A DNA stretch of 60,038 nucleotides from contig SFTJ01000013.1 in NCBI GenBank assembly GCA_004563195.1, positions 1 to 60,038 of the forward strand. The letters are read 5' to 3'. Positions 15,364 to 24,561 of this stretch are shown here, one piece after another. The translations under genes and the position numbers were made by a program. How positions within the stretch are numbered: position 1 is the stretch's first letter; each line of letters begins with the position of its first letter. The notes under the pieces are model-generated. The model saw only the letters and a program-made list of their open reading frames with translations. It was not told the DNA's origin and did not search any database. Source of the DNA: a bacterium (GTDB lineage Bacteria; Bacteroidota; Bacteroidia; Bacteroidales; Muribaculaceae).

Positions 15364-17493
15364 TTATTTCAACAAATCTACGCGGCCTTGGCATTCTGTC
15401 AAAACTGCCTTTGCTATCGATGTGCTAACCTCTGCATAGTGCGAGAACGACATGGTAGATGTTGCACGTCCTGATGTGATTGTACGCAACGCTGTTACGT
15501 AGCCGAACATCTCGGCCAACGGGGTCTTTGCCTTAACGATGCGGGCACCGCTGCGGCTGTTTTCCATACCTTCCACTTGACCACGACGCTTGTTCAAGTC
15601 GCCGATTACGTCACCCATGCTTTCTTCTGGTGTTACCACCTCTACCTTCATGATTGGTTCCAAAAGCACCGGATGTGCTTGCTCACATGCCTTCTTGAAG
15701 GCTTGGATTGCACAAAGTTCAAACGACAACTGGTCAGAGTCTACCGGGTGGAACGAACCATCTATCAATGTCACCTTAAGTTGTTCTACAGGATAACCTG
15801 CAAGCACACCGTTCTTCATTGCCGAAGCAAAACCCTTTTGCACTGCAGGGATAAATTCCTTAGGAATGTTACCACCCTTAACTTCGTCGATGAATTGAAG
15901 ACCACCTTCGAAACCTTCGTCGGCGGGTTCTACACGCACGATAATATCAGCGAACTTACCACGACCACCGGTTTGCTTCTTGAACACTTCGCGAAGTTCC
16001 ACCGGCTTGGTGATGCTTTCCTTATATGTTACTTGTGGACGGCCTTGGTTACATTCTACCTTGAATTCACGACGCAAACGGTCGATAATGATATCCAAGT
16101 GAAGCTCACCCATACCGCTGATTACGGTTTGTCCGGTCTCTTCGTTAGTAGCTACCTGGAAGGTCGGGTCTTCTTCAGCAAGCTTCTGCAAGCCCACGCT
16201 CAAGCGATCCAAGTCCTTTTGTGTCTTAGGCTCTACTGCAATACCGATTACAGGATCAGGGAAGTCCATTGCTTCGAGCACGATTGGTGCATCTTCAGCA
16301 CACAATGTGTCGCCTGTGCGAATATCCTTGAAACCTACTCCGGCACCGATATCACCGCAACCGATAGTTTCCATCGGGTTCTGCTTGTTTGAGTGCATTT
16401 GGAACAAACGCGAGATACGTTCCTTCTTGCCCGAACGAGTGTTCAATACGTAGCTACCTGCATCGATTTGTCCCGAATATACACGGAAGAATACCAAACG
16501 ACCTACATATGGGTCGGTAGCAATCTTAAATGCAAGTGCACACATCGGCTCTTCGAACAACGGCTTGCGAGTAATCACTTCATTAGGATCGTCCACTGAG
16601 TGACCTTCTACATATTCTGAGTCCTCAGGGCTTGGAAGATATGCACACACTGCATCGAGAAGTGGCTGAACACCCTTGTTCTTAAACGAGCTACCACACA
16701 TCATAGGCACAATCACCATCTTCAATGTAGCTGCACGCAATGCACGGCGTATTTCTTCTTCGGTGATGGTAGATGGATCATCAAAATATTTTTCCATCAA
16801 TGCATCATCATATTCTGCGATTGTCTCAAGGAGCTTATCGCGCCACGATTCGCATTCTTCTACCATGTTGGCAGGAATCTCTTCTACCACTGTGTCAGCA
16901 CCGAGGCTTTCATCAGGCCAGTAGAGAGCCTTCATTGTGATAAGGTCTACTACACCCTTAAAGGTTTCCTCTGCACCGATTGGCAAGTTGATTGGGCATG
17001 GATTTGCTCCCAACACTTCGCGCACTTGGCGGCATACTTCATAGAAGTTGGCACCACTGCGGTCCATCTTGTTTACATATCCTATACGTGGCACATTATA
17101 TTTGTCGGCTTGACGCCATACAGTTTCTGACTGTGGTTCCACACCACCTACGGCACAAAATGTTGCTACTGCACCATCGAGCACGCGTAGCGAACGTTCC
17201 ACCTCCACAGTGAAGTCAACGTGTCCCGGAGTGTCAATCAAATTAATCTTATACTTGTTGCCTGCATAGTTCCAGAAAGTAGTGGTTGCAGCCGATGTGA
17301 TAGTAATACCACGCTCCTGCTCTTGCTCCATCCAGTCCATTGTAGCAGTACCATCGTGTGTCTCACCTATCTTGTGAGTCAAACCGGTGTAGTACAATAT
17401 ACGCTCCGATGTTGTTGTCTTTCCGGCATCGATGTGAGCCATGATGCCAATATTGCGGGTGTAAATTAGTTTTTCGTCGTTCTTAACTGCCAT
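15364..17493 (-). CDS. fusA: Elongation factor G
   Basis: EF-G is the GTPase that drives tRNA-mRNA translocation and, with RRF, ribosome recycling. The 709 residues show G1 AHIDAGKTTTSERILYYTG, switch I RGITITSAATT, G3 DTPGHVDFTVEVERSLRVLD and G4 NKMDRSGANF, then domains II-V ending near GYVTALRTITSGRATSTMSF with SHYAEV. The full length and the position between rpsG and rpsJ support the canonical fusA rather than a paralogue. Confidence 0.98.
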   Translation of the reverse strand: MAVKNDEKLIYTRNIGIMAHIDAGKTTTSERILYYTGLTHKIGETHDGTATMDWMEQEQERGITITSAATTTFWNYAGNKYKINLIDTPGHVDFTVEVERSLRVLDGAVATFCAVGGVEPQSETVWRQADKYNVPRIGYVNKMDRSGANFYEVCRQVREVLGANPCPINLPIGAEETFKGVVDLITMKALYWPDESLGADTVVEEIPANMVEECESWRDKLLETIAEYDDALMEKYFDDPSTITEEEIRRALRAATLKMVIVPMMCGSSFKNKGVQPLLDAVCAYLPSPEDSEYVEGHSVDDPNEVITRKPLFEEPMCALAFKIATDPYVGRLVFFRVYSGQIDAGSYVLNTRSGKKERISRLFQMHSNKQNPMETIGCGDIGAGVGFKDIRTGDTLCAEDAPIVLEAMDFPDPVIGIAVEPKTQKDLDRLSVGLQKLAEEDPTFQVATNEETGQTVISGMGELHLDIIIDRLRREFKVECNQGRPQVTYKESITKPVELREVFKKQTGGRGKFADIIVRVEPADEGFEGGLQFIDEVKGGNIPKEFIPAVQKGFASAMKNGVLAGYPVEQLKVTLIDGSFHPVDSDQLSFELCAIQAFKKACEQAHPVLLEPIMKVEVVTPEESMGDVIGDLNKRRGQVEGMENSRSGARIVKAKTPLAEMFGYVTALRTITSGRATSTMSFSHYAEVSTSIAKAVLTECQGRVDLLK

Positions 17494-17512
17494 AATTTAT
17501 CCTTTTTATCAA

Positions 17513-17989
17513 TTAGAATCTGAAGTGAGCGAATGCGCGGTTTGCTTCTGCCATGCGGTGCATATCTTCCTTACGCTTGAAAGCGCCTCCTTGTTCGTTA
17601 TATGCATCCATGATTTCTGCTGCCAACTTGTCGGCCATTGTCTTGCCGCCACGCTTGCGCGCAAATAATATGAGATTTTTCATTGATATTGACTCCTTAC
17701 GGTCAGGACGGATTTCTGTTGGCACTTGGAATGTTGCACCACCTATACGGCGCGACTTTACTTCCACTTGCGGTGTGATGTTCTCAAGCGCTTTCTTCCA
17801 GATTTCAAGCGCCGGCTTCTCTTCGTTCTTCATCTTGCTTGCTACAAGATCAAGCGCTGAATAGAAGATTGTGTAAGAGGTATTCTTCTTACCATCATAC
17901 ATTAGGTGATTTACGAATTTCGAAACTCTTACATCACCATACACTGGGTCGGGTAGTATGACCCTTTTCTTTGGCTTAGCCTTTCTCAT
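17513..17989 (-). CDS. rpsG: 30S ribosomal protein S7
   Basis: S7 nucleates the head of the small subunit and is the str-operon regulator in E. coli. The 158 residues begin MRKAKPKKRVILPDPVYGDV and contain KFVNHLMYDGKKNTSYTIFY, RIGGATFQVPTEIRPDRKES and AFKRKEDMHRMAEANRAFAH. The 177-bp gap to rpsL includes a hairpin with a GAGA-containing loop (18050-18065). Confidence 0.98.
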   Translation of the reverse strand: MRKAKPKKRVILPDPVYGDVRVSKFVNHLMYDGKKNTSYTIFYSALDLVASKMKNEEKPALEIWKKALENITPQVEVKSRRIGGATFQVPTEIRPDRKESISMKNLILFARKRGGKTMADKLAAEIMDAYNEQGGAFKRKEDMHRMAEANRAFAHFRF

Positions 17990-18049
17990 TGTCTCTTAAA
18001 AAAGTTGTAGTTTTAGTCCGCTTGGTTGTTTGCTTCTTTGTTCTTCAAC

Positions 18050-18065
18050 GGAGCTCTCTCGCCCC
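18050..18065 (-). ncRNA. Small candidate hairpin between rpsL and rpsG
   Basis: On the transcript strand GGGGC and GCTCC pair (one G-U) around a GAGAGA loop. This is followed by GTTGAAG, similar to the text after the hairpin before rplC. The 23-base windows of the two sites match at about 17 positions by hand alignment. It is weak alone but suggestive as a repeated leader motif. Confidence 0.3.
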
Positions 18066-18166
18066 ATTTACTCAACCTGATTTTAAATCAATCCAATAAA
18101 ACCAAAAACTAAGTTGAAAAATTTAATTTTTTGTTTCTTTAGTTCTGAAAAGTACCGCGTTTAGGT

Positions 18167-18550
18167 TTACTTCTTTGCAGCCTTTGGACGCTTTGCACCG
18201 TACTTCGAACGACGCTGTGTGCGACCTGCTACACCGGCTGTATCAAGAGTACCGCGTACGATGTGATATCTTACACCCGGAAGGTCCTTTACACGACCAC
18301 CGCGTACCATCACTATCGAGTGCTCTTGCAAGTTGTGTCCTTCGCCCGGAATGTAAGAGTTAACTTCCTTACCATTGGTTAGTCTCACACGTGCCACTTT
18401 ACGCATTGCTGAGTTTGGCTTCTTCGGGGTGGTGGTGTACACACGAACACACACGCCACGACGTTGTGGGCATGAATCCAATGCAGGCGACTTGCTCTTG
18501 TCTTCCAAACTTACTCGGCCTTTTCTTACTAATTGCTGAATTGTAGGCAT
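18167..18550 (-). CDS. rpsL: 30S ribosomal protein S12
   Basis: S12 lies at the decoding centre. The 127 residues contain MPTIQQLVRKGRVSLEDKSK, CPQRRGVCVRVYTTTPKKPN followed by SAMRKVARVRL, and GGRVKDLPGVRYHIVRGTLD. The lysines corresponding to E. coli Lys42 and Lys87 are present, the streptomycin-sensitive state. It is the first gene of the cluster. Confidence 0.98.
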   Translation of the reverse strand: MPTIQQLVRKGRVSLEDKSKSPALDSCPQRRGVCVRVYTTTPKKPNSAMRKVARVRLTNGKEVNSYIPGEGHNLQEHSIVMVRGGRVKDLPGVRYHIVRGTLDTAGVAGRTQRRSKYGAKRPKAAKK

Positions 18551-18690
18551 CTTAGTTCTGTTTTTACTTTTTAATTACGTTTAACTTTATGTTTATTTCT
18601 CTTGTTTCAAATCCACTTTGCGCACCTAATCTCCACGAATTCAATCGGTTATGCTAAGATTTAGCGCACAGCATGTCCTTAAAAGCAGTG

Positions 18691-18722
18691 CAAAGTTACT
18701 AACTAATTCTCTAATTTACAAA
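18691..18722 (-). promoter_or_regulatory. Promoter of the rpsL-rplQ cluster
   Basis: On the minus strand a TTTG -33 box (18722-18719), a 20-bp spacer and TAACTTTG (18698-18691) match the Bacteroidetes consensus exactly. The expected start is near 18684, giving a leader of about 135 nt with a small GCTAA-ATC-TTAGC hairpin (18655-18667). Confidence 0.8.
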
Positions 18723-18992
18723 TGTTTTTCCATCCCAAAACCGCCCTACAACCATCTCCAAACCCGTTTTTTGCCCTCTACCTTATTTATACGCCCCCTA
18801 AGGGCACTTCTCCGCTCTGAAAAAATTTCACTTTTAAATATTTTTAACATCTGTTACTTTAGATTAACCGCACCCTTCACCGGTTGTCACAGTTTCGTCA
18901 TAAAAAGTCCGTTTTGGTCGCAACCATCTCAAAGTTGCCCTTTCTTCACCCAAAATGCCGGCACAACTCGCCCGTTTTCTCAAAATTATCAC

Positions 18993-19000
18993 TACATTTG
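18993..19000 (+). promoter_or_regulatory. -7 box of the GlmU-like gene
   Basis: TACATTTG fits the TAnnTTTG consensus and lies 75 bp before the chosen ATG at 19075. It sits downstream of an earlier in-frame ATG at 18955, which argues against that longer start. No good -33 box was seen. The rest of 18723-18992 shows no gene or structure I can name. Confidence 0.5.
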
Positions 19001-19074
19001 CACCATACAACCACCTCGATGCCCTCTCTTGCTCTGCGCAATTGCATCTCTTCGAGGCTAAACACTCAAAAGAT

Positions 19075-20286
19075 ATGACTAACATTATTCTTTACGACGA
19101 AAAAGAGATTCGCGACAATCTGCTACCTCTCACCTACACTCGCCCGGTGAGCCTCATACGCATCGGCATTCTCACCATCAGCGAAAAGTGGCAGCGCCTC
19201 CTCGGCGACGAGGCTTCTATCTCTTACATCACACCCGATTATCTCCAAAACAAGTTCCCTTCGCGTGCCACTAAGGACAACATATTCATTGCATCGCACA
19301 TCCTGCCTTCGCCAATGCTCGCCGAGGCTGTTATGCAGCTCAACCTGGGCGAAGCGCTCTGCTACAGCAATGGAGAACAAAAGCAGGTGATTGCTTTCCG
19401 CTGTTCGAAGGACGATTTCAAAAAGAAAAACATCACTGCCTCGCGATACTTGCCTTCGCGACCCGACCAACTGACGTTTCTCTACGACATTTTCATTAAA
19501 AACGGCGAACAACTCACATCCGATTTCAAGATGCTCACCGCCGGACGCCAGTCGCAAAGGCTCAGCTCCACCAATACGGTCATCGGCGATGCTTTCTTCG
19601 AGGACGGCACATCTAAAATATTCATCGAGGAGGGCGCTTGGGTCGAAGGTGCTTTTCTCAATGTCTCCGAAGGCCCCATCTACATCGGCCGAAACGCCGA
19701 AATCATGGAGGGAAGCTGCATTCGCGCTCCTTTCGCTGCCTGCGAAAAAGCTCACGTCAATATGGGCGCAAAGGTCTACGGTGCCACCACGCTCGGCCCG
19801 TACTGCAAGGTGGGCGGCGAACTCAATAATGTAGTGATGATTGGCTTCAGCAACAAGGGCCACGATGGCTTCCTCGGCAATGCCGTGATTGGCGAATGGT
19901 GCAACATCGGAGCCGGAACTTCGGCTTCCAACCTCAAAAACGACTACACCGAAATCAAACTATGGAACTATCCCGCTGCCCGATTCCTTCGCACCGGCCT
20001 GCAATTCTGCGGCTTGTTTATGGGCGACCACTCTAAGGCGGGTGTCAACTGTATGTTCAACACTGCCACCGTGCTTGGCGTGGGCGTTAACATCCACGGC
20101 GCGGGATTCCCCCGCAACTTCGTGCCTTCGTTCTCCGAAGGTTCTACAGCGGGTTTCACCGATGTGCAGCTGCCTAAGTTCTTCCAGATTGCCGAACGCA
20201 TGATGGCACGCCGCGACCAAAAACTCACCGACGACGACCGTAACATATTTACGCACATCTACAATCAGGCCGACTCTTATAAGTAA
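19075..20286 (+). CDS. GlmU-like sugar nucleotidyltransferase/acetyltransferase family protein
   Basis: The 403-residue protein has an N-terminal domain of about 170 residues of the atypical nucleotidyltransferase kind (MTNIILYDEKEIRDNLLPLT) and a C-terminal left-handed beta-helix with hexapeptide-like turns (GPIYIGRNAEIMEGSCIRAP; GPYCKVGGELNNVVMIGFSN). This is the arrangement of the Bacteroidetes 'alternative GlmU' family, proposed to make UDP-GlcNAc for cell wall and LPS (family knowledge; activity inferred). An ATG 40 codons upstream gives a low-complexity extension and lies before the -7 box, so 19075 is preferred. It diverges from the ribosomal cluster. Confidence 0.85.
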   Translation: MTNIILYDEKEIRDNLLPLTYTRPVSLIRIGILTISEKWQRLLGDEASISYITPDYLQNKFPSRATKDNIFIASHILPSPMLAEAVMQLNLGEALCYSNGEQKQVIAFRCSKDDFKKKNITASRYLPSRPDQLTFLYDIFIKNGEQLTSDFKMLTAGRQSQRLSSTNTVIGDAFFEDGTSKIFIEEGAWVEGAFLNVSEGPIYIGRNAEIMEGSCIRAPFAACEKAHVNMGAKVYGATTLGPYCKVGGELNNVVMIGFSNKGHDGFLGNAVIGEWCNIGAGTSASNLKNDYTEIKLWNYPAARFLRTGLQFCGLFMGDHSKAGVNCMFNTATVLGVGVNIHGAGFPRNFVPSFSEGSTAGFTDVQLPKFFQIAERMMARRDQKLTDDDRNIFTHIYNQADSYK

Positions 20287-20311
20287 CTTCCGGCTCTGAC
20301 ACATTTCTTCC

Positions 20312-20369
20312 GAGCAATGCTAATGGCAAGCCGCTGCGCATCGCACAGCCAGCTCCTTTAGCATTGCTC
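20312..20369. repeat. 11-bp inverted repeat between convergent genes
   Basis: GAGCAATGCTA (312-322) and TAGCATTGCTC (359-369) are perfect complements with a 36-nt, GC-rich spacer. It lies between the convergent GlmU-like and permease genes, so a bidirectional terminator without a U-tract is the simplest reading. Confidence 0.4.
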
Positions 20370-20440
20370 TCTTCGATTCCCCTTGGGCAATGTCTACACC
20401 GGCAAAGCCCGGGAAACTGCATAACACAGCCTCAAAACAT

Positions 20441-22267
20441 TCAAAAAAGGAAAAGTAGCGGAAGGGCAATAGTCATAACTACTCCCATAATTATCTGCAA
20501 CGGCAACCCCACTTTCAGGTAGTCGCCGAAGGTGTAGCCGCCGGCTTGCATCACAAGTGCATTGGGAGGTGTGGAAAACGGTGAGGCAAAACACATGCTG
20601 GCGCCAAGTGTCACCGCAAAGAGAAATGCCGTGGGGCTAACATTGAGTTCTATGGCGGCACTCATGGCTATTGGTGCCATAAGCACAGCCGTGGCGGTGT
20701 TGCTTATAAACATTGTGAGCAACGATGTTGTGAAATATATGCCGCAAAGCAAAGCCATAGGCCCTATGTCGCCCAATGCTGACACAAGTCCGTGGCTTAC
20801 CATTGCCGAAACGCCGGTCTTCTCAAGCGCTGTTGCCATTGGCATCATGGCGGCAATGAGGACTATGCTCTCCCAGTTGATGGTCTTATAAGCAGCATCT
20901 ACACTGCGAAAACACCCCGTAACCACCATAAGCAAACCGGCGGCTATGACTGCCGTAACCGGGGCTACAGGTATGAAATCAAACACCATTACGGCTATCA
21001 TAGCAAGCATTATTATTGCGGCAAGCGGCGCCTTATACGTCAGGGCTACGCGCTCTGCCATCTCTTTCGGTTGCCCTATCAGCAACCAGTCTTCTTCCTC
21101 AGTATCTATCTTCGATATGTTCTCCCATCGGCCTTGCACAAGCAGCGTGTCGCCGGCTCTGAGTTTCACATCGGGCAGATTCTCTGTTATATATTCGCGG
21201 CTTCGCTTCACTCCCAGTACATTCACTTGATATTGTTCGCGCAAGCGCGATTGTCGCAGCAACTGACCCACAAGGCGCGACTCGGGCATTACCACAATCT
21301 CTGCTATACCTATATCGTAGAAGTCGATGGTGCTGGCATTGTGTCTTATCAAACCTGCAGCCGAGGCAAAGCGTTCTATCTCTTCCTTCGGGCCGTGCAG
21401 ATACAGGATGTCGTCGGCGGCTATCACACTCTCCTGCGTTGGCAACGACTGTGTGATGTTTTTTATCAGCCCACGATGTCGCGATGTCTCGCTGCGTATT
21501 TCCATTATCGATATATTGTGCTCGGCTCGAAGGTTCAGCTGCGCTACCGTCTTTCCTACTATGCTGCTTCGGCCTCCCATGCTAAAGGCTTCCACATTGT
21601 TGTTCAGCCTATATTCTTCCACCAGTTTTTCCAAAGTCTTCTCTCGCCTTTCCTCTCCGCCTGTATCACTCGTTTTTACAAGCAACTTGCTGAGTGGCAG
21701 CATCACCACCACGCCCACTACAAGGCATATAATGCCCACCGGCAAGAATGAGAAGAACGAAAGTCCGTCATACGACGCTGCTCGCAGTGTCTCGTCAATC
21801 ACGAGATTGGGTGGCGTACCTATGAGCGTAAGCATTCCGCCCATACTGCTTGCAAACGCCAACGGCATAAGCAACCGCGATGCACTCTTCTTGCTTTCCA
21901 TAGCCATCGACACTATTATTGGCATCATTAGCGCCACAGTTCCGGTATTGCTCACAAATGCGCCGATAAGTGCCGTCACTATCACCACAAGCAGAAACGT
22001 AGCCGTATCATTGTTGCCTGCCAACTGCATAATTCTACCACTCGCCGCCTTGGCAAGTCCGGTCTGCAATATGGCTCCGCCCACAACAAACAAGCCCACC
22101 ATCATCACCACCACTTGATTCGAAAAACCCGCAAGTGCTTCGGCTGGCGACAATATTCCGCATAGTATAAGAATCGTCAGTGCGCAGAGCGCCACTATAT
22201 CGGCTCTTATCTTGCCTGTTATGAACATTACTACCGTAGCTATAAGTACAACAACTGTGATTATCAT
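20441..22267 (-). CDS. SLC13/DASS-family anion permease with two RCK_C (TrkA-C) domains
   Basis: This is an inner-membrane transporter of 608 residues. Hydrophobic blocks occupy residues about 1-195 and 410-608, each with the SNT sodium/substrate motif of the divalent anion:Na+ symporter family (FVSNTGTVALMMPI; MFISNTATAVLMAPI). Between them lies a soluble region with two TrkA-C-like modules (IVGKTVAQLNLRAEHNISIM and RLVGQLLRQSRLREQYQVNV followed by LRAGDTLLVQG). Proteins of this layout carry sulfate or dicarboxylates; the substrate here cannot be told. The promoter at 22313-22344 is separate from asnB. Confidence 0.88.
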   Translation of the reverse strand: MIITVVVLIATVVMFITGKIRADIVALCALTILILCGILSPAEALAGFSNQVVVMMVGLFVVGGAILQTGLAKAASGRIMQLAGNNDTATFLLVVIVTALIGAFVSNTGTVALMMPIIVSMAMESKKSASRLLMPLAFASSMGGMLTLIGTPPNLVIDETLRAASYDGLSFFSFLPVGIICLVVGVVVMLPLSKLLVKTSDTGGEERREKTLEKLVEEYRLNNNVEAFSMGGRSSIVGKTVAQLNLRAEHNISIMEIRSETSRHRGLIKNITQSLPTQESVIAADDILYLHGPKEEIERFASAAGLIRHNASTIDFYDIGIAEIVVMPESRLVGQLLRQSRLREQYQVNVLGVKRSREYITENLPDVKLRAGDTLLVQGRWENISKIDTEEEDWLLIGQPKEMAERVALTYKAPLAAIIMLAMIAVMVFDFIPVAPVTAVIAAGLLMVVTGCFRSVDAAYKTINWESIVLIAAMMPMATALEKTGVSAMVSHGLVSALGDIGPMALLCGIYFTTSLLTMFISNTATAVLMAPIAMSAAIELNVSPTAFLFAVTLGASMCFASPFSTPPNALVMQAGGYTFGDYLKVGLPLQIIMGVVMTIALPLLFLF

Positions 22268-22312
22268 ATTTCAGACTGTTATTTTTGAGGGTGAAACATG
22301 TGCTATTTCTTG

Positions 22313-22344
22313 TAAAGATACAACAATTATGATGATTATGCAAA
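22313..22344 (-). promoter_or_regulatory. Promoter of the SLC13 permease
   Basis: On the minus strand TTTG (22344-22341), a 20-bp gap and TATCTTTA (22320-22313) resemble the Bacteroidetes consensus, with the last -7 base differing. It lies 46 bp before the permease start. Confidence 0.6.
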
Positions 22345-22470
22345 TCCTTGCAGCCATCACACCCCATTGCCCGCAGGCTACTTGCAGCGTGAACATTCCC
22401 TATATGAGTTCCGACTATGTCGGGCGCCTCGCCAACCTGGCGGTAATCTGTCTTCGATTCCGCAACTCAC
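22345..22470. other. GC-rich intergenic island with several short hairpins
   Basis: Between the divergent promoters of the permease and asnB lies about 125 bp that is much richer in G+C than its AT-rich flanks. It holds perfect short dyads such as CCGACTATGTCGG (22411-22423) and GCCAACCTGGC (22431-22441). No riboswitch or small RNA family was recognised; it could be a remnant of a repeat or a small RNA gene. Confidence 0.35.
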
Positions 22471-22529
22471 TCATTTTGCAAGCAAATAAAAATATTTTCA
22501 ATCTTTTTGATATATTTTTTCGATTTTTC

Positions 22530-22560
22530 TTTGCTATTTGCAACTATCATATTATATTTG
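22530..22560 (+). promoter_or_regulatory. Promoter of asnB
   Basis: CTTTG with TTTG ending at 22533, a 19-bp gap and TATATTTG (22553-22560) match the Bacteroidetes consensus. The ATG lies 66 bp downstream after an A-rich, SD-less leader. Confidence 0.75.
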
Positions 22561-22626
22561 CAGCACTTTTAGCAATCAAGATAACAAAAACAATAACATA
22601 ACAACAAAAAAACATCAAAAAAGACT

Positions 22627-24291
22627 ATGTGCGGAATAGTAGCAGCATTCGGACAAAAGATTGGCACTCCTGCCATGCGTGAACAAATATTGACAATGTC
22701 GAAACGCATTCGCCACCGTGGTCCCGATTGGTCGGGCATTCACATGTCGGAAAACGCCATTATGGCTCACGAGCGCCTGTCAATCGTCGACCCTCAGTCG
22801 GGCGGACAACCTCTTAAAAACCTTGAGGGCAATCGCATTCTCACCGTCAACGGCGAAATCTACAATCATCTCGATATTCGCGCCGAATTCGGCGATTCTT
22901 ATAAATTCCTTACCGGCAGCGACTGCGAGGTGGTGCTCGCTCTTTACGACCGCTACGGCGAGGATTTCCTCGAGAAACTGAGCGGCATTTTTGCTTTCGC
23001 TCTCTACGACGAAAAACGAGACTTCTTTATGGTGGCGCGCGACCCTATCGGCGTTATTCCTCTATATATGGGGTTCGACGACAATGGCAACACTTTCTTC
23101 GCTTCCGAACTCAAGGCTCTCGAGGGTTACTGTAAGGAAATCGAACCGTTCTTGCCGGGTCACGTCTACACCTCTACGTCGCGAACTATGAAGCGTTGGT
23201 ATCACCGCTCTTGGACCGATTACAGCGCGGTTAAGGACAATGTGTCGGACATCAACCGCCTTCGCGATGCCCTCGAAGAGGCGGTGAAGCGTCAACTCAT
23301 GAGCGACGTGCCTTATGGCGTGCTTCTCTCGGGTGGCCTCGACTCTTCGGTTATCTCGGCTATCGCCAATAAGTTCTCACGCCGTCGCATCGAGACTCAG
23401 AGTCAGCAGGAGGCTTGGTGGCCGCGTCTGCACTCGTTTGCCGTGGGACTAAAAGGGGCTCCCGACCTTGCTGCAGCTCGCAAGGTGGCTGACTTCATCG
23501 GAACTGTTCACCACGAAATCAACTATACCGTTCAGGAGGGCCTCGACGCCATTCGCGACGTGATTTATTACATCGAAACCTACGACGTAACCACCGTGCG
23601 TGCATCCACTCCTATGTATCTGCTCGCTCGCGTCATCAAGTCGATGGGCATCAAGATGGTGCTCTCGGGCGAAGGGGCCGACGAAATATTCGGCGGATAC
23701 CTCTATTTCCATAAAGCACCTAACGCTAAGGAATTTCACGACGAAACGGTGCGAAAACTCAGCAAACTGCACCTCTACGATTGCCTCCGCGCCAACAAAT
23801 CGCTTTCGGCTTGGGGCGTTGAAGGTCGCGTGCCTTTCCTCGACAAGGAATTTCTCGATGTGGCTATGACTCTCAATCCTGCCGATAAGATGTCGCGCGA
23901 TGGCAAGATGGAGAAGTGGATTCTTCGCAAGGCTTTCGAGGATTATATCCCTAAAGAGATTGCTTGGCGACAGAAGGAGCAGTTCTCCGATGGCGTAGGC
24001 TACAGCTGGATCGATTCGCTCAAGGAAATCACTGCCTCTAAGGTCACCGACGAGATGATGAGTAAGGCTCATCTGCGCTTCCCCATCAACACGCCGCGCA
24101 ACAAGGAGGAATACTACTACCGCACTATTTTCGAAGAGCACTTCCCTTCGCAGACTGCCGCACAATGCGTGCCTTCGGTGCCCTCGGTGGCTTGCAGCAC
24201 TGCCGAAGCCCTCGCTTGGGATGCTTCTTTCACCAATATGAACGAACCATCGGGTCGTGCTATTAAAGGCGTTCACAACGACTCTTACTAA
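22627..24291 (+). CDS. asnB: Asparagine synthase, glutamine-hydrolysing (class B)
   Basis: It converts aspartate, ATP and glutamine to asparagine, AMP, PPi and glutamate. The N-terminal glutaminase domain starts MCGIVAAFGQ, giving the catalytic Cys as first residue after Met removal. The synthetase domain shows the PP-loop LLSGGLDSSVISAIANKFSR, the ligand segments SGEGADEIFGGYLYFHKAPN and GVEGRVPFLDKEFLDVAM, and KEQFSDGVGYSWID. The 554-residue length fits AsnB. It is a single-gene unit with its own promoter and terminator. Confidence 0.97.
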   Translation: MCGIVAAFGQKIGTPAMREQILTMSKRIRHRGPDWSGIHMSENAIMAHERLSIVDPQSGGQPLKNLEGNRILTVNGEIYNHLDIRAEFGDSYKFLTGSDCEVVLALYDRYGEDFLEKLSGIFAFALYDEKRDFFMVARDPIGVIPLYMGFDDNGNTFFASELKALEGYCKEIEPFLPGHVYTSTSRTMKRWYHRSWTDYSAVKDNVSDINRLRDALEEAVKRQLMSDVPYGVLLSGGLDSSVISAIANKFSRRRIETQSQQEAWWPRLHSFAVGLKGAPDLAAARKVADFIGTVHHEINYTVQEGLDAIRDVIYYIETYDVTTVRASTPMYLLARVIKSMGIKMVLSGEGADEIFGGYLYFHKAPNAKEFHDETVRKLSKLHLYDCLRANKSLSAWGVEGRVPFLDKEFLDVAMTLNPADKMSRDGKMEKWILRKAFEDYIPKEIAWRQKEQFSDGVGYSWIDSLKEITASKVTDEMMSKAHLRFPINTPRNKEEYYYRTIFEEHFPSQTAAQCVPSVPSVACSTAEALAWDASFTNMNEPSGRAIKGVHNDSY

Positions 24292-24327
24292 ATCTACTAC
24301 CTTATAATTTTTTGTAAAAACCGCCCG

Positions 24328-24353
24328 GGTGCGCCTCAAGCGCACCTTTTTTT
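24328..24353 (+). terminator. Terminator of asnB
   Basis: GGTGCGC (328-334) pairs with GCGCACC (340-346) around a 5-nt loop, followed by seven T residues. It is 37 bp past the asnB stop. Confidence 0.92.
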
Positions 24354-24458
24354 ATTTATTGCATACCTCAAAACACCGTTATTCTCCCGAATAACAGCAA
24401 GATTCATACACTCATTTCACTATATCTGAGCCCATCATCTCTTTACAGCCTCTGCCAC

Positions 24459-24500
24459 AAAAAAACTCCCCCTTGGCGACGATTCGCTTTAGGGGGGAGT
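24459..24500 (-). terminator. Terminator of nrdD-nrdG
   Basis: On the minus strand ACTCCCCCCT (24500-24491) pairs with AGGGGGAGT (24473-24465) around a 17-nt loop, followed by a run of T residues. It lies about 60 bp past the nrdG stop. Confidence 0.85.
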
Positions 24501-24561
24501 TCACCAATTTATAATGAACTATCTATCTTATCTTCTTGCTTTCTCGGCAGGAGCGTTGCGC

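Noticed and set aside
18955..19074. Longer N-terminus for the GlmU-like protein
   Set aside because: The first 40 residues do not fit the family and the predicted -7 box at 18993-19000 lies after that start.
23449..24345. 298-codon minus-strand open frame
   Set aside because: It is antisense to asnB, an effect of codon bias in the real gene.
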